Numbered from the stretch's first letter, positions 16,890 through 28,500 are shown. The stretch: 34,743 bases of DNA from an uncultured Pirellulaceae bacterium (GCA_938003615.1 CALKXO010000151.1:1-34743); one strand, 5' to 3'. Made by a program: numbers and translations. The notes: generated from the sequence alone by a model not told the origin.

Positions 16890-19667
16890 CTACTTCAACT
16901 TGATTGTGCGGATGGTGACTTCGTCCAGATACACCGTTCCGTATCCCGTCATTTCAAAACGTACGTTCATTTGTCCCGCCTCGGCAACACTGCGGTAGAG
17001 CGTGAATTCTTCCCAGCCGCGCGTCACCGCGATTCTTTCGGCCAGTGATTCGCCGGAAACGGAATCGCTGATCTTTAAACCATCAAAGTTTCCGACGACG
17101 ACTTCCGGAACATTCACCCAGCCATGAATTTGAACCATCTGTCCGGGCCGCACCTTGACCGACGGGCTTACGATCCACAACGGCGGTTCCTCTAGCATTG
17201 GGCTACCGCCAGATCCCGAGGCGGCGGGCAACACTGAAAGCTTGAGACTTTTCTCGCCCAACACCATTTCGTCCGAGGTCAGTTCCACGCGCGTGGTGGC
17301 CGTCGAAAGATCGACTCGATGATTCTCCCAACCGCTCAACTTCATGTGTTCGAGACTTTCAAAATCTCCCGCCGCGAGGCCATTGGGATTCCACGGCCCT
17401 GACTCTTTTAGTCGACCAGTCAATTGCCAATGCAACGGTATCAAACTCGCATGCGCGACAAAGGGGGTCGACGTTTTGGATTGGAATAGGCCCAATGGTC
17501 CGATGGCAGTCTCGCGGCGCGAGAAACTGAGCCGTTCGTCAGTGCGGTCGAGGTATTGCGTGGCCAGGTCGGGGCTTTGCTTGCGAATCAGATCGCTGGC
17601 CACACGATAGGCCGTTACGGCTTCGTTGATCGAACCTCCCGCCGCGGGTGATCGCCGTCCCATCCTAGCAATTTGTTTGTCGATCAACTGCATGATCGCG
17701 ATCCATTGCTGGGTCAGTTCGGACCTCATCTGTTGAATCGATTGCTTGCCAACGCGATCATAAGATTCGGTCAGTTGATTGACCACGACGGGATCCTGAG
17801 TCAGTACAACGGCCGTGATAAAGGGACAGTCCGGAATTTCGATTTTTGTACCGCCCAATTCTCTGGTCGTGGGCAGCAACTTCAGTTTCGTATCTGAGAG
17901 CTGCCATGCCCGGTCGGTGAACGCCGATGAAGAATCGTTGAACGATACTGTTTTCAATGGCACATCGCCGGCCCAGTACTGTTCATGATGTGTAGGGCGT
18001 TGAATCAGCAGCAATCGCGCGCGGTTGGTATTGATCGCGGTGACCTGTAAATCAGGGTCGTCCGTTTCGATCTCCCCCATCAGAGCGCCCCCGACTGCCC
18101 AAGGTTTGATTTGGTCGACAAACGAATTGGTTAGTTCAACCGTCAGCGTCCGCAGACGCGATACCGGATCGGACGCATCGAGGCGGTTGCGGGAGCGAAA
18201 TCGCAAACCACGCGCACCACCGGCGATTGCTTCCACCACCAAGAACTTCAGCTGCTGCGGCTCCACCGGCGTCGGCGGGACTTGGCTGGAGATTGTCCCG
18301 ATTTGCCGCAACAGTGGTTCCGAAAGTTCGGTTTGAATATCCGCCCAAACAGGTTTGCTTGTGGCCACTGAGTGTGAGCGTTGCCGCAACCACTGACTGT
18401 ATTGGCTGGCAAGGAAGCTGGTTCCCAGCGGTTCAAGCCCAACCGAAAGGATGTCTGCCTGCGCTGCGATGCGCGACCAGCTCGATTTGACATTGGCCAC
18501 GATTGGTCTGTTTTTTCGCAAATCGGATTCGTGAATCTCGCGCACGCGCTGCTGGACCGTTTGTAAATCGCGCCCCTGTAAGTTTCGGCCAACCGACCAT
18601 GCCAACACGCGGTCGAACTCAAATCCAATGTCGCTCACGCCGATCGATGCCGGCGGCGGACAGACGATCCACATATTCAGTCGTTCGGCCTCAGCCAGTT
18701 GTTCCGGAGTTGCAGTCGTCCTAAGTTCCACGGTGTTGAACCCAATGGCGTTGAGAAAATCAAACCCCTCTCCGTTGTGCTCAATGACCAATGGGAAGAA
18801 AGGACGTTTGTCAGCCAACAGCACCGTCCCATCTCGCTGGATCAAAGAAGCGCGCTTTTCGACGCGCGGACCAAGTGTCGAAAGTTTCGCTGCCGGTGTG
18901 ACTTGAAAGTCCTTGAACGGACGCACGGCAGACGCCGCATGAACTTGGGCTGCATCGACTATGGTTTTGCCTTCGGGACGGGAACCTTCGGATTCAACAA
19001 GGTCGATAGACTTTCTGGCCATTGATTTCGCAGAAACGGCTCCTTCGAGCGAAATCTTATCAATCAGTACTTCATGTTTTCCCGGCGTCGTATAGAGGTT
19101 CAGGACAACGCGATCAATGAACGCTGCCTGACCGGTGACGTGTTTTCCGTACTTGCGTTTCAGGTACCAGAGTTCTTCGGTGAGTAATTTATCACTTTCA
19201 AATTCAGCGCCGCCGAAAGTTAGCGTTTGCCACTGTCCGGGGGTGGTGTAAGCCTGGCCGGTCAGGGTCGTGGTCATTGGACCATTTCCGTCTGGGGCCG
19301 GAGTGTGAGGTAGGACTACTCTGACCATAAATTTTATGCCGGCGGTTTCAGATTTGATGCGAACCGTAGGTTTGAGTTCGGGAATCAAGTATGCCGCAGG
19401 AATCTCGTGGGATATATATAGGTGGGTCCCGGGACCGTTTTGGAAGACGATCTCCTCCCACGATAAGGTTTGACCGTCCAAGTCCGGCCCGCTGGTTCGT
19501 CGCTGTCGCCACAGTCGCTGGTCAACGCGCGCATCTCCCTGATGGCGAATCCAGGTAGGTGTCGTGTCAGCGTGCTGTTGGACGAATTGAGCCAACACAG
19601 GCCGGTCGAGCGCAAAGGTCAACCAGAACAGCACCACAAATATCGTCTTTAGATTAATTTGAGTCAT
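16890..19667 (-). CDS. Large secreted protein, 925 aa; possible carbohydrate-active (TIM-barrel-like centre, beta-sandwich-like ends), family not assigned
   Basis: Signal peptide TIFVVLFWLTFALDRPVLAQ; FDFLNAIGFNTVELRTTATPEQLAEAERLNMWIVCPPP resembles barrel segments of glycoside-hydrolase-like proteins; C-terminal VRFEMTGYGTVYLDEVTI resembles CBM-like jelly rolls. Confidence 0.7.
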   Translation of the reverse strand: MTQINLKTIFVVLFWLTFALDRPVLAQFVQQHADTTPTWIRHQGDARVDQRLWRQRRTSGPDLDGQTLSWEEIVFQNGPGTHLYISHEIPAAYLIPELKPTVRIKSETAGIKFMVRVVLPHTPAPDGNGPMTTTLTGQAYTTPGQWQTLTFGGAEFESDKLLTEELWYLKRKYGKHVTGQAAFIDRVVLNLYTTPGKHEVLIDKISLEGAVSAKSMARKSIDLVESEGSRPEGKTIVDAAQVHAASAVRPFKDFQVTPAAKLSTLGPRVEKRASLIQRDGTVLLADKRPFFPLVIEHNGEGFDFLNAIGFNTVELRTTATPEQLAEAERLNMWIVCPPPASIGVSDIGFEFDRVLAWSVGRNLQGRDLQTVQQRVREIHESDLRKNRPIVANVKSSWSRIAAQADILSVGLEPLGTSFLASQYSQWLRQRSHSVATSKPVWADIQTELSEPLLRQIGTISSQVPPTPVEPQQLKFLVVEAIAGGARGLRFRSRNRLDASDPVSRLRTLTVELTNSFVDQIKPWAVGGALMGEIETDDPDLQVTAINTNRARLLLIQRPTHHEQYWAGDVPLKTVSFNDSSSAFTDRAWQLSDTKLKLLPTTRELGGTKIEIPDCPFITAVVLTQDPVVVNQLTESYDRVGKQSIQQMRSELTQQWIAIMQLIDKQIARMGRRSPAAGGSINEAVTAYRVASDLIRKQSPDLATQYLDRTDERLSFSRRETAIGPLGLFQSKTSTPFVAHASLIPLHWQLTGRLKESGPWNPNGLAAGDFESLEHMKLSGWENHRVDLSTATTRVELTSDEMVLGEKSLKLSVLPAASGSGGSPMLEEPPLWIVSPSVKVRPGQMVQIHGWVNVPEVVVGNFDGLKISDSVSGESLAERIAVTRGWEEFTLYRSVAEAGQMNVRFEMTGYGTVYLDEVTIRTIKLK

Positions 19668-20074
19668 TGAATCGCTGGCAAATCTTCGCAGAATGGCACT
19701 GTGTCAATTTGCGGCCCGCGCGGCCTACAAAACGGGATGTTGTAAAAACGCAACGTTTCTTTTATCAACATCATCCGTGATTCGCCAGATCAACCCATGA
19801 TGCACTGACGCAACATGAATTTGCTTTGACGCAGATTCGAATTGGAAGAAACCGGTCATCAGAAAGCCGGCTCAAAACCGACTGGCAAGGCAAACGCACT
19901 GGGAAAACACCTCAAAACAGGAAGTTTAAAGGCTATAGGAGACTTTTAGGGAGATTTTTTTATCAATTGGCATCGCGGGTGCAATCACTCTGAATCAAAC
20001 CAGTCAGTCAGTGAACGCAAGCCGCACCTGAATCACCAGCATTCGTTTTACGGACGCAACTTTAAGGACCAACC

Positions 20075-20365
20075 TTGATGGATATGAAAACCGAAAACGC
20101 CAACTATTCCGATCCCGACCAACTTCCAATCGATCTGAACGATTTAATCTCTGCCATTCAGAGCTTACCCGAGCAGCATCGTAATGAACTGATCCAACCG
20201 CTCAACCGAGTTGTCGAATACACCAAGCGTCGTCGCCGCATCCTGAACCTAATTCAGGAAGCGCTCAGCCAACTGCGAATGGACATGAAATATCTGATGT
20301 TCGATCTCGAAGCGACTCGCCGAGAACGCGACGACTACAAAAACGCTCTCGGTGGCGATCTGTAA
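20075..20365 (+). CDS. Small conserved-looking helical protein (96 aa)
   Basis: MMDMKTENANYSDPDQLPIDLNDLISAIQSLPEQHRNELIQPLNRVVEYTKRRRRILNLIQEALSQLRMDMKYLMFDLEATRRERDDYKNAL; predicted helical, clean ORF followed by a terminator. Confidence 0.7.
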   Translation: MMDMKTENANYSDPDQLPIDLNDLISAIQSLPEQHRNELIQPLNRVVEYTKRRRRILNLIQEALSQLRMDMKYLMFDLEATRRERDDYKNALGGDL

Positions 20366-20433
20366 TCAGAGTCTACCCACCAAGCTTCCTTGGCTGAAAC
20401 ACCTTGTAAAGCCAATTGTGCATTCGCGCATCG

Positions 20434-20460
20434 AGCCAGCCTCACCCGGCTGGTTTTTTT
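20434..20460 (+). terminator. Rho-independent terminator
   Basis: ag-CCAGCC-tcaccc-GGCTGG-TTTTTTT, ~70 bp after the stop at 20365. Confidence 0.9.
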
Positions 20461-20497
20461 ATGCAGTCTTCTTTCACGGCATTGTTTTCCGGGACCA

Positions 20498-20562
20498 TCG
20501 AAGCCAATTCTCGAAGCCAATTCTCGAAGCCAATTCACGAGGCCAATTCACGAGGCCAATTC
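20498..20562. repeat. 5 x 13-bp tandem repeat (intergenic)
   Basis: tcgaagccaattc x3 then acgaggccaattc x2. Confidence 0.95.
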
Positions 20563-20888
20563 ATCCGACGGGCCGGCCCCACGTCAAACCGTTGACCGGG
20601 TACCGATCGGATGAAATTGGACATTTAATTCGTCATCTTTCACTCCGGAAATACGATCAGTGAGCGTTTCGATCGTACCGATTGGTCGAATTTGACACAT
20701 TTTTCCGTTGTTGGCGGTTGAAAGTTGTCTGTTTTTGACTGATGGAATAACATAGTCGGATCTTCTCACAACGCGTGATTTATCTTTCGATGCGGCAACT
20801 TCGGCTCTCGGCAGTAGAAATCGCTACGGCTTTGGTCGCATCAACCGATCCCACCCCCTCATATTTTGCATCTAAGAGATAGTTTTTC

Positions 20889-22400
20889 ATGAGCGAGATT
20901 ACTGCAGATCAGCTTGCCCAGCGCATCTACGATTGTCGCTTGATGGAAAATAAGAAGCTTCAAAGTATCCTTGCCGATGCTCGGGAAACGGGAGAGGATG
21001 AAGCGAGCTACGAGAAATTTTCGGATCTTTTGCTACGGCACGAGCACCTTACGAATTGGCAGTTGCAACGTGTCGCTGAAGGCCACCGCATCGGTTACTT
21101 CTACGGTAACTGGCGGATTCTGTATCTGATTGGTGCGGGAACATTCGCCCGCGTGTACCGGGCCGTTCACACCAAAACGGGAGACGTCAAAGCGGTCAAG
21201 GTTCTGCGTAGCCGATACGGCAGCGACTTGGACATGCAAGAGCAGTTTCTGCGCGAGGCGCGGGTGGTCATGAAATTACGTCACCCCAACATCGTTCCTA
21301 TTCATGAAGTCGAAACCGAGAAGAATCGTCTGTACATGGTGATGGATTTTGTCGAGGGACAAAACCTACGAGACTACGTTAAGGCCCATGTCAAACTTTC
21401 ACCCGTTCGATGTGTCAAAATCATCTGCGACCTTGCCGCCGGCCTCCAGTATGCTGCAGATTTGGGTATTGGCCATCGCGATATGAAATTGTCTAACGTT
21501 TTGTTGTCCTCTAAGGGTCAGGCGAAACTAGTCGACTTTGGATTGGCGACGCTTGACGGAGAAACCGACGGTAACAGTGGCGGACCACGCAGTATTGATT
21601 ATGCGGGCCTAGAGCGCTGTACAGGCGTCCGTCGCGAAGACACACGCAGCGATATCTATTTTCTGGGCTGCATGCTTTACCAGATGGCATCCGGGGTGGC
21701 ACCGCTTTTAGAGACGCGCGAACGTATGAAGCGCCTTGCGGCAAATCGATACACTGATGTTAAGCCGGTTACCATGCACGACCCTAGCCTGCCCCATCGT
21801 TTGGTGGTGTTGATTGGGCGATTGATGGAACTGAATCCCGAGGGCAGAATTCAGACGCCTGCCGCAGTGCTACATGAGGCCAACCTAGTCCATCAGTCTT
21901 TGCTGGCGGGCGACACGGCTAGATATGATGCGAGCCTCACAGACCAACAGGCTGCCGACTTTAATCAACAGATCGCCGTCGAGAACGAGGGCGAAGGCAA
22001 AACTTTATTGTTGATCGAATCCAATTTGAAGCTGCAGGACTTGCTCCGAGAAAAGCTAAAGAATCTTGGCTATCGCGTACTAATTACCGCTGCCCCAGAG
22101 CGTGGCCTAGACCGCTTTGATGGGTATGAGCCGCAAGAAGATCCTCCGGTAGATTGTGTGATTTTTGGTACAGCCGGGTTAGGCCGCACTGGCATCAAAG
22201 CATTCCGAAAACACACCACAGCGCAGAACACCAAACACCTTAACTCGATGCTGATCGTCACAGATCAAATGCAGAGTATTCTCAAGAAAGAATGGTTTGG
22301 AGAGAGCCACGCCGTGTTCACGATGCCCATCAAATTCAAGCACGTCCAGCGCACGCTGCGAAAGATGCTTGGCATCCAGGCCGGCGAAGAAGCTTCCTGA
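20889..22400 (+). CDS. Ser/Thr protein kinase with C-terminal degenerate response-regulator receiver-like domain
   Basis: Kinase: LIGAGTFARVYRAVHTKTGDVKAVKVL, GIGHRDMKLSNVLL, KLVDFGLATL, DTRSDIYFLGCMLYQM. C-terminus: KTLLLIESNLKLQDLLREKLKNLGYRVLITAAPERGLDRF...DCVIFGTAGLGRTG...MPIKFKHVQRTLRKML. Confidence 0.92.
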   Translation: MSEITADQLAQRIYDCRLMENKKLQSILADARETGEDEASYEKFSDLLLRHEHLTNWQLQRVAEGHRIGYFYGNWRILYLIGAGTFARVYRAVHTKTGDVKAVKVLRSRYGSDLDMQEQFLREARVVMKLRHPNIVPIHEVETEKNRLYMVMDFVEGQNLRDYVKAHVKLSPVRCVKIICDLAAGLQYAADLGIGHRDMKLSNVLLSSKGQAKLVDFGLATLDGETDGNSGGPRSIDYAGLERCTGVRREDTRSDIYFLGCMLYQMASGVAPLLETRERMKRLAANRYTDVKPVTMHDPSLPHRLVVLIGRLMELNPEGRIQTPAAVLHEANLVHQSLLAGDTARYDASLTDQQAADFNQQIAVENEGEGKTLLLIESNLKLQDLLREKLKNLGYRVLITAAPERGLDRFDGYEPQEDPPVDCVIFGTAGLGRTGIKAFRKHTTAQNTKHLNSMLIVTDQMQSILKKEWFGESHAVFTMPIKFKHVQRTLRKMLGIQAGEEAS

Positions 22401-22552
22401 GAGGCAGCAACCCGCTCTCTTAGGCGGACGACTACGTGTCGACAATTTCGAGGCGACAACTGCGAAATTAGGACACTGAACCGACCGAGCGTTTGTTGCA
22501 CTTTGACAAGCAAGAGTCTCGGCTGGCCCAGTATCCTCGGGCTGGAGACGAA

Positions 22553-25500
22553 CTAGATTCGCCTAGTCAGTTCCTCACCGCCATTGGGCTGGTTGATGAA
22601 CAATGATTCAGCTGCGACGTTCAGGATCACACCATCAAAATCCTCGATGGCATTGTTGCGAGCGGTGGCCGACAGAAATTCTCCCGTGACGAAAAGTTCG
22701 TCGGCAAAAACGCTGTCGAAGATATCATCAGCCGAATCGAGGAATATCTCTCCACGATCAGCCGCTTCGATTCTGCCAATACTCATGTCGCTTCCCAAGC
22801 CAAGCGTTCGCATGAAGATCCGGCTGTTCGACTGACCGCCAGAACGGACATCCATGGCCTGCAGGTTACCGCCGGTGTTTGTGATACCAATGTTTCCGTT
22901 GGTGATGAAAGTATCATCTACCGCCAACGCGTTCTGGTTGAACAAGAACAGTGATGCACGAGTGTCACTGGTGACTTGGGCACTGATGAAATTGGTACGT
23001 GTCTGAGCAATGATCCCGTTGAAGGTATCTTCGGTATTGTTGGCCGCATTCAACGCAACCGATTTGGCCACGATCAATTTGTTGTCCCCTGAATCAACAT
23101 CGCGGATGTCGTCCGCGGCATTAATCACGACACGTCCGGTTGCTTGGCGAACACGAATTTCATTGGTAACCACATCAGCACCTGTGCCGTTGGCGGTCAA
23201 TGTGATCGCATCTTGCCCCGCGTTGATACCTTCGGCCTGAACAAAGTTGGCAACCAGATTTTGTCCGGTCGTCACGTTGATCGATCCAAGACGTGTCTTG
23301 GCGTAGTCAAGGCGAAGCGCATTGGTTTCGTTGATCGTGATCGAACCCGGATTTGGATTCTGATCAGGTCCACGTCCGACTTGGAAGTGGGCGGAAACCA
23401 CGTTGGTATTCAAATTGATCCCGCTGTTTTCGTCTGCGGTTTTGTTGTCTGCCAGAATGAACAGATCTTCACCGGTTAGTAGCTGCGGGTCGGCACCAGC
23501 AAGATGACGCACATCGTCTCCTGCAATCAACCTAACATCACCATCTCCGCCTGCGGCAAGTCGACCGAGAACAATATCGCTTTGATCACCAACGGCGTTG
23601 AAAGTGATGGTGTTGCTGGCGTTCTTTGTCGTGTGACTGACATCGGTTGCTGTAATCGTGCCCAAAGCGACGACGTCAATCTTGCCATTGCCGGCCACAA
23701 TCGTATCTAGATTGACGTCGGTCAGTTCCCTAATGATGACGTCACCCGATTGGGTGCTATCGACGGTTCCTTTGATCGTGTCGACATCGGTTTGCAACAG
23801 GATCCCGTTGAACTGAGGGCTTTCATTGCTGTTGTTGCCCGCCTCTAGGTTTAGCGTACTTCCAGCAATTCGATTACCATCGATAGGGTTGCTGTCCCGG
23901 ATGTCGTCGGCAGACGTCAGAGTGACGTCCTGCGGCGTGTTAATCGTTTGAACGACAACGTCGCCTGCTTCCGTTGTAAGTGCAACATCGTTGGCGGCAT
24001 TGATCGCCAGCGTTACAAATTCACGATCATTGGTAAACGATACTTCGTTGGTCGATGTGACAATCAGCTGGGTAATCGAATTGCTTTGGTCCAGTATTAC
24101 GTCGCCAGCAGGAATTTCTGGCTCGGCTGGTCCGGTTGATTCGACTGTCGGCAAGAACTCAAGGAAATTGGTAACCGTGGAATTGGTTGCTGTAGCGACC
24201 GTGTTCCACGCGAACGCCGTTGTGACATCTTCAGGCCCAAACGCCGGAGAAAATTCCGCATCATTAAGCACGGGTAGATCAGTCAAGTCGATTATGCCAT
24301 CGACGCTGAACGCCTGCGTGCCGCCGATGATCTGATTTCGCAAATCGCTGAACTCATCAGCGGCCCAGCCCGTGTACGTTGCGTTAATTTGATTCGTTCC
24401 ATCGTCGGCGTAAAAACCGCCATGCGAAAATCCAACACGATTGATACCGTCGAGCGTGAACGCGCGGAAGTCCTCTTGGCCGGGGAGGCCCGTGGTCGTC
24501 AAAAAGTCGTCGCTAACGCCGACAATATCTTCGTCCAGATAGCTGATGACCTGAATATCACCCAAAGTTGTTCCGGTTGCCGCTACCAGCTCAAGCTTTG
24601 ACAGTAGAGTGGCTACTCCGTCATCAAACTTGGACTCTGCGATCCAGTTGACCAAACCATTGGGCCCAGCAAAGCTACCGCGGCTTTCGACGATGTCATC
24701 TGCAATGAGGGTCGCTGCTTGCGTAATGGTCGTTGCCGACAGGTCTGTCGTTGTACTACCGACTCGAACATAAGTCCGGTACGCGAACACCAAATCGCCA
24801 GTTGCTGTGCCACCATCAATTTCTTCATACGTTAGCGAACTGCTAGACACTTCGCCTCCGTCACCAACAGTGGTGGAGAAAGAACCCGCGATGTCGGCTG
24901 AAACATCGTTGTCAATTGTTAGGCCATTGTTGACTTCTGGACCGGTAGGCAAGATAACAACATCAGGGCCCACGGTATCGACGACGGTAGAGCCAGTAGT
25001 GGTAATCGTCAGGAGTCTACCTCGTAGCACCGTATCTGCATCCTGAGTCAACCTTAGCACGTTGAAGTCAATATCATTGCGGCTGCCGACACCTTCGAGC
25101 GTGTTGGCGGAGTTGAAATTCAATGTGTCTGAGGTGGGCAACGTTCCAACATCAATCTGATTGTCCAGCATCGCCACGTTGGTTGTGATTGAAGACAACA
25201 GCTTAAAATCGCCATCTTCTCCATCGGTTTCAGCCGAGATTTGGCCGATCGGGTTGTCGGATTGCGAAAGATCCAGAGACGCACCTGTGAAATACAATTG
25301 TGGTGTCACAATCCCCGAGCCAGCCATCGGCGTGGCTGTGGTCAAGGTTTCGTCCACTTCCACCACGAGTTTCGTTACCGCCTCAACTGTCGAATTGATC
25401 GTCAACGAATTGGCTTGAAGACGAATTTCGTCTCCGACAGATCCGTCAATGGTAAATTCGTCGCGATACTGAAATGCGCCAACGCTAAGGTCTTGGCCGG

Positions 25501-28500
25501 TCGCAAACGCGAAATCAGTATCGGCGTTGACGAACTGAAATGCCAGTTCCTCCGTGTTCGGACTGATCAACGCTATATCGCCACCACTGTTCCGTGCCTC
25601 GGCTCCACCGATCAACAATTTGCGGATGTCCAAGTTGCCAGTGGTAACGATACCCGTGTCTGCTTGGAGCAGTGCTTCGTCAGCAGTAAAGTCGCCGAGG
25701 GTAAGAACACCACCGGCACCTGCCCGGCCAACTGAAAGACGAGCGAAGTCATATCCGTCGACGTCGTTGGAGATAATATTGGCGTCATCAGCGTCAGTAA
25801 ATTCGACTCCCGCAGCCTGATTGACCGTCAGCTCACGAACGTCATTGAGATCTGTTTCGGCAAGGCGAATTGCTCCACCATTGAGCGCCGACAGGACAAC
25901 GCTGCCGTCTGGTTCACCGTCTTCGATGTCACCGACTTCTTCACCACCAGTGACAATCAGTGGCGCAGTTGGCTGCTGGGTCAGATTGCGATTCACTTCC
26001 GGTGCTGAAAACGCAGCACCATTGGCGATCGTCACATTCAGTGTACCTGTTCGATTATTAGCAGTTTTGACAACGAAGTTTTCTTCAAACTCGGTCGCAA
26101 ATGCCGATGCGGCAACGTAGTAGCGACCCGCGGGTAGATTGCCATTGAACAGGGCAGAGGGTTTGACGTCGGCCAAGTTGAGGACGCCGAATTGGTTATT
26201 GGAATCGTCGTCGTCAACGGCCAGCAGTTCTCCAGCCTCGTTGTACAACGCCAGTTCAACATCCAGCGGATTGCGTACTCTTTCTGGATCACGCCGCTCG
26301 AATTCACCAGACTGGATTGTTAGCGGACTTACGCCATCGTAGATAAATTCGATAAAGTAGACTGGGCGGGCAGCACCGTTGTAATTGTCATCTCGAAAGA
26401 CACCATCGGTTCGACCGCGCGGGACACTGAAGCGTTCAATGCGTCCAGTCGGTCCAACCTGTTCCTCTGATGGACCACCTGTTCGTGGATTGGCAACCTC
26501 CTCACCGTAACCGGTCACAATATCAACGGTACCATCGATCTGGATCCCGTTGATCGTTTCTGTTGCCGGAGTTGTGTTGAACGTGGTCAGCACAGTATCG
26601 ATCGGCTGATTACTCAAAGAGGCAATTTCCAGCGTACCCATATCGCGGATTATCAACACGTCTTCGTCATTGTTGCGCGTCTGGTCTCCGGCAGCGAATT
26701 CGTCGGAAAAACCATCGCCGACTTTGGCGATTCGCTGGAAGTCATTTTCAATATTGTCCAGCACCGTTCGTTTGGCCTCAATGACCAGTTCGTCGATCGT
26801 CAACACTGCTCCGTCTGCCTGCGCAATATCGGTCGCCACATCAGCGACCAGTTTCCTTGAGGAAAATGACACGTCAAAATCCAGTCGCGTACTGGTGATG
26901 TTGCCGTACTCATCAGCAAACGCTGTCGTAAACACCTCGCCATTAATTCCGGAATACACACCAGCGGTGATGGATAATTCTTGGTCGGTAGTCACAGAAA
27001 AACCGTCGAACAGGTTGACTGAAAGCGTCTCCAAGCTGTCCGCGTCAATTTGGAAGTTTGCACGTCCCTCAATCTCCGCATCTCCCCCCAGAAACAGGCG
27101 GTTGGTGTCGATGTCGGCGCCAATGTTTGAGAACATACCCGGAGCCTGCAAAAGCAGTTCCTCTGACTCAATCTGCCCGGTAATGGTCAATGAACCGATC
27201 GTGTTTCCCCTCAGAACAGGGAAATCCGTTCCGGCAAACAATCCACGCCCCGCGGAAAGCTTCACGCGCGAATTGAACCGGTTTTGTTGGTTGCGTCCCA
27301 GATCAACCGGCACAAAGCTCGTGTTGATGTTCCCAACAACGAGGCTGTCGATATCCGAAAATTCAATCGCGTTGTAATAAAGCCGCCGCATAACGTTACC
27401 GGTTGTGGTGTACCTATGATTCTCGGCGCCTAGGTAAACAACGTTGATGGACCCAAAATCGTTGTACATGGAATCCGCCAGTAACAGAGTCTCCGCCCCG
27501 GTGTCTGTTTCCAGTTGGAACAGTGCCATTCCGGCATCACTATCAGAGTCGTCAAACGGATTGTCGAACAAGCGGAACAGCCTGGATGTGCGCAGGGGAG
27601 CATCAGAGTCCTGGGACAACGAACTTCCGCGAATGGTCCAATCCAGATTTCCATTAACACTAAGCCCGAAGATGCTGACTTGGCTGCCATCGAGCCGGGT
27701 AAATGGCGTGGAGACAATTCGCGTGTCCGTCGCATTTCCGAAATTGCCACTGTCAGAAATGGTGTAGTTGCCTTCCACGTCGCCGGAGATCTCGCTGGCA
27801 CGCAGGTTCTCGATACTGACATTTCCCTCCACATCCAGCAACAGATGGTCTACCACAACTCCATTGCCATCAACACTGCGTGACACGTCTCCGTCGATAG
27901 CGAGGTATAAGCTTCCCGGTACATTTACCGAATCCAGCGCGAGTCCCGCCCCCGTACCCGTTCCTGTTGACAGGATGACGTAGCCGTCTTGGGCCGTACC
28001 TATGAATCCCGCGCTGATCGGATTGTCTGTGAAGTACTCAAAGGAGTTCACATTGTTGAGGATCAGATTCTCAATAACGCTTTGCCGGTCATTAATCCGC
28101 GTATTTCCACCAGTAATTCTAAGTTCGGAAACATTGAAACCGCTCTGATTCAGACCACTCCCGTTCTGTAAAACGGTAAAATTGGTGTTCGAGCTGATGT
28201 CAACATCTACATCAGCAAGATTCGCGTTACCATCGAAAGTGACAGTTGAGCCATCAGCAAGCCCCCTGATGGTCAAATCGTCGAAGTCACCTTCCACAGT
28301 CAGCAGATTACCCGCAACAGTTCCCTCGGCTTCTTCGGCAAAACCTCCGGCCCAAACTCCATTGTTAAGCCTGGCTACAAGATTGTTGTCATTATTGAGC
28401 GTGACGAAGACACTCTCGCCGGCCGTAAAATTATTGAACGATAAAACTGCGCTATCGCCGTTATAGAAAAAGCTGGCATCCAGCGGCAGTTTGGGTTCGA

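Noticed and set aside
16532-17048. Short ORFs (16532..16783 minus; 16785..17048 plus)
   Set aside because: No coding signatures; the second overlaps the 925-aa gene antisense.
22512-22550. GTCTC...GAGAC hairpin between kinase and leftward giant
   Set aside because: Imperfect stem and no T-tract; insufficient for a terminator call.
26670-27377. 235-aa plus-strand ORF and other plus-strand ORFs between 22.5 and 28.5 kb
   Set aside because: Antisense shadows of the leftward giant gene 22553..28630.
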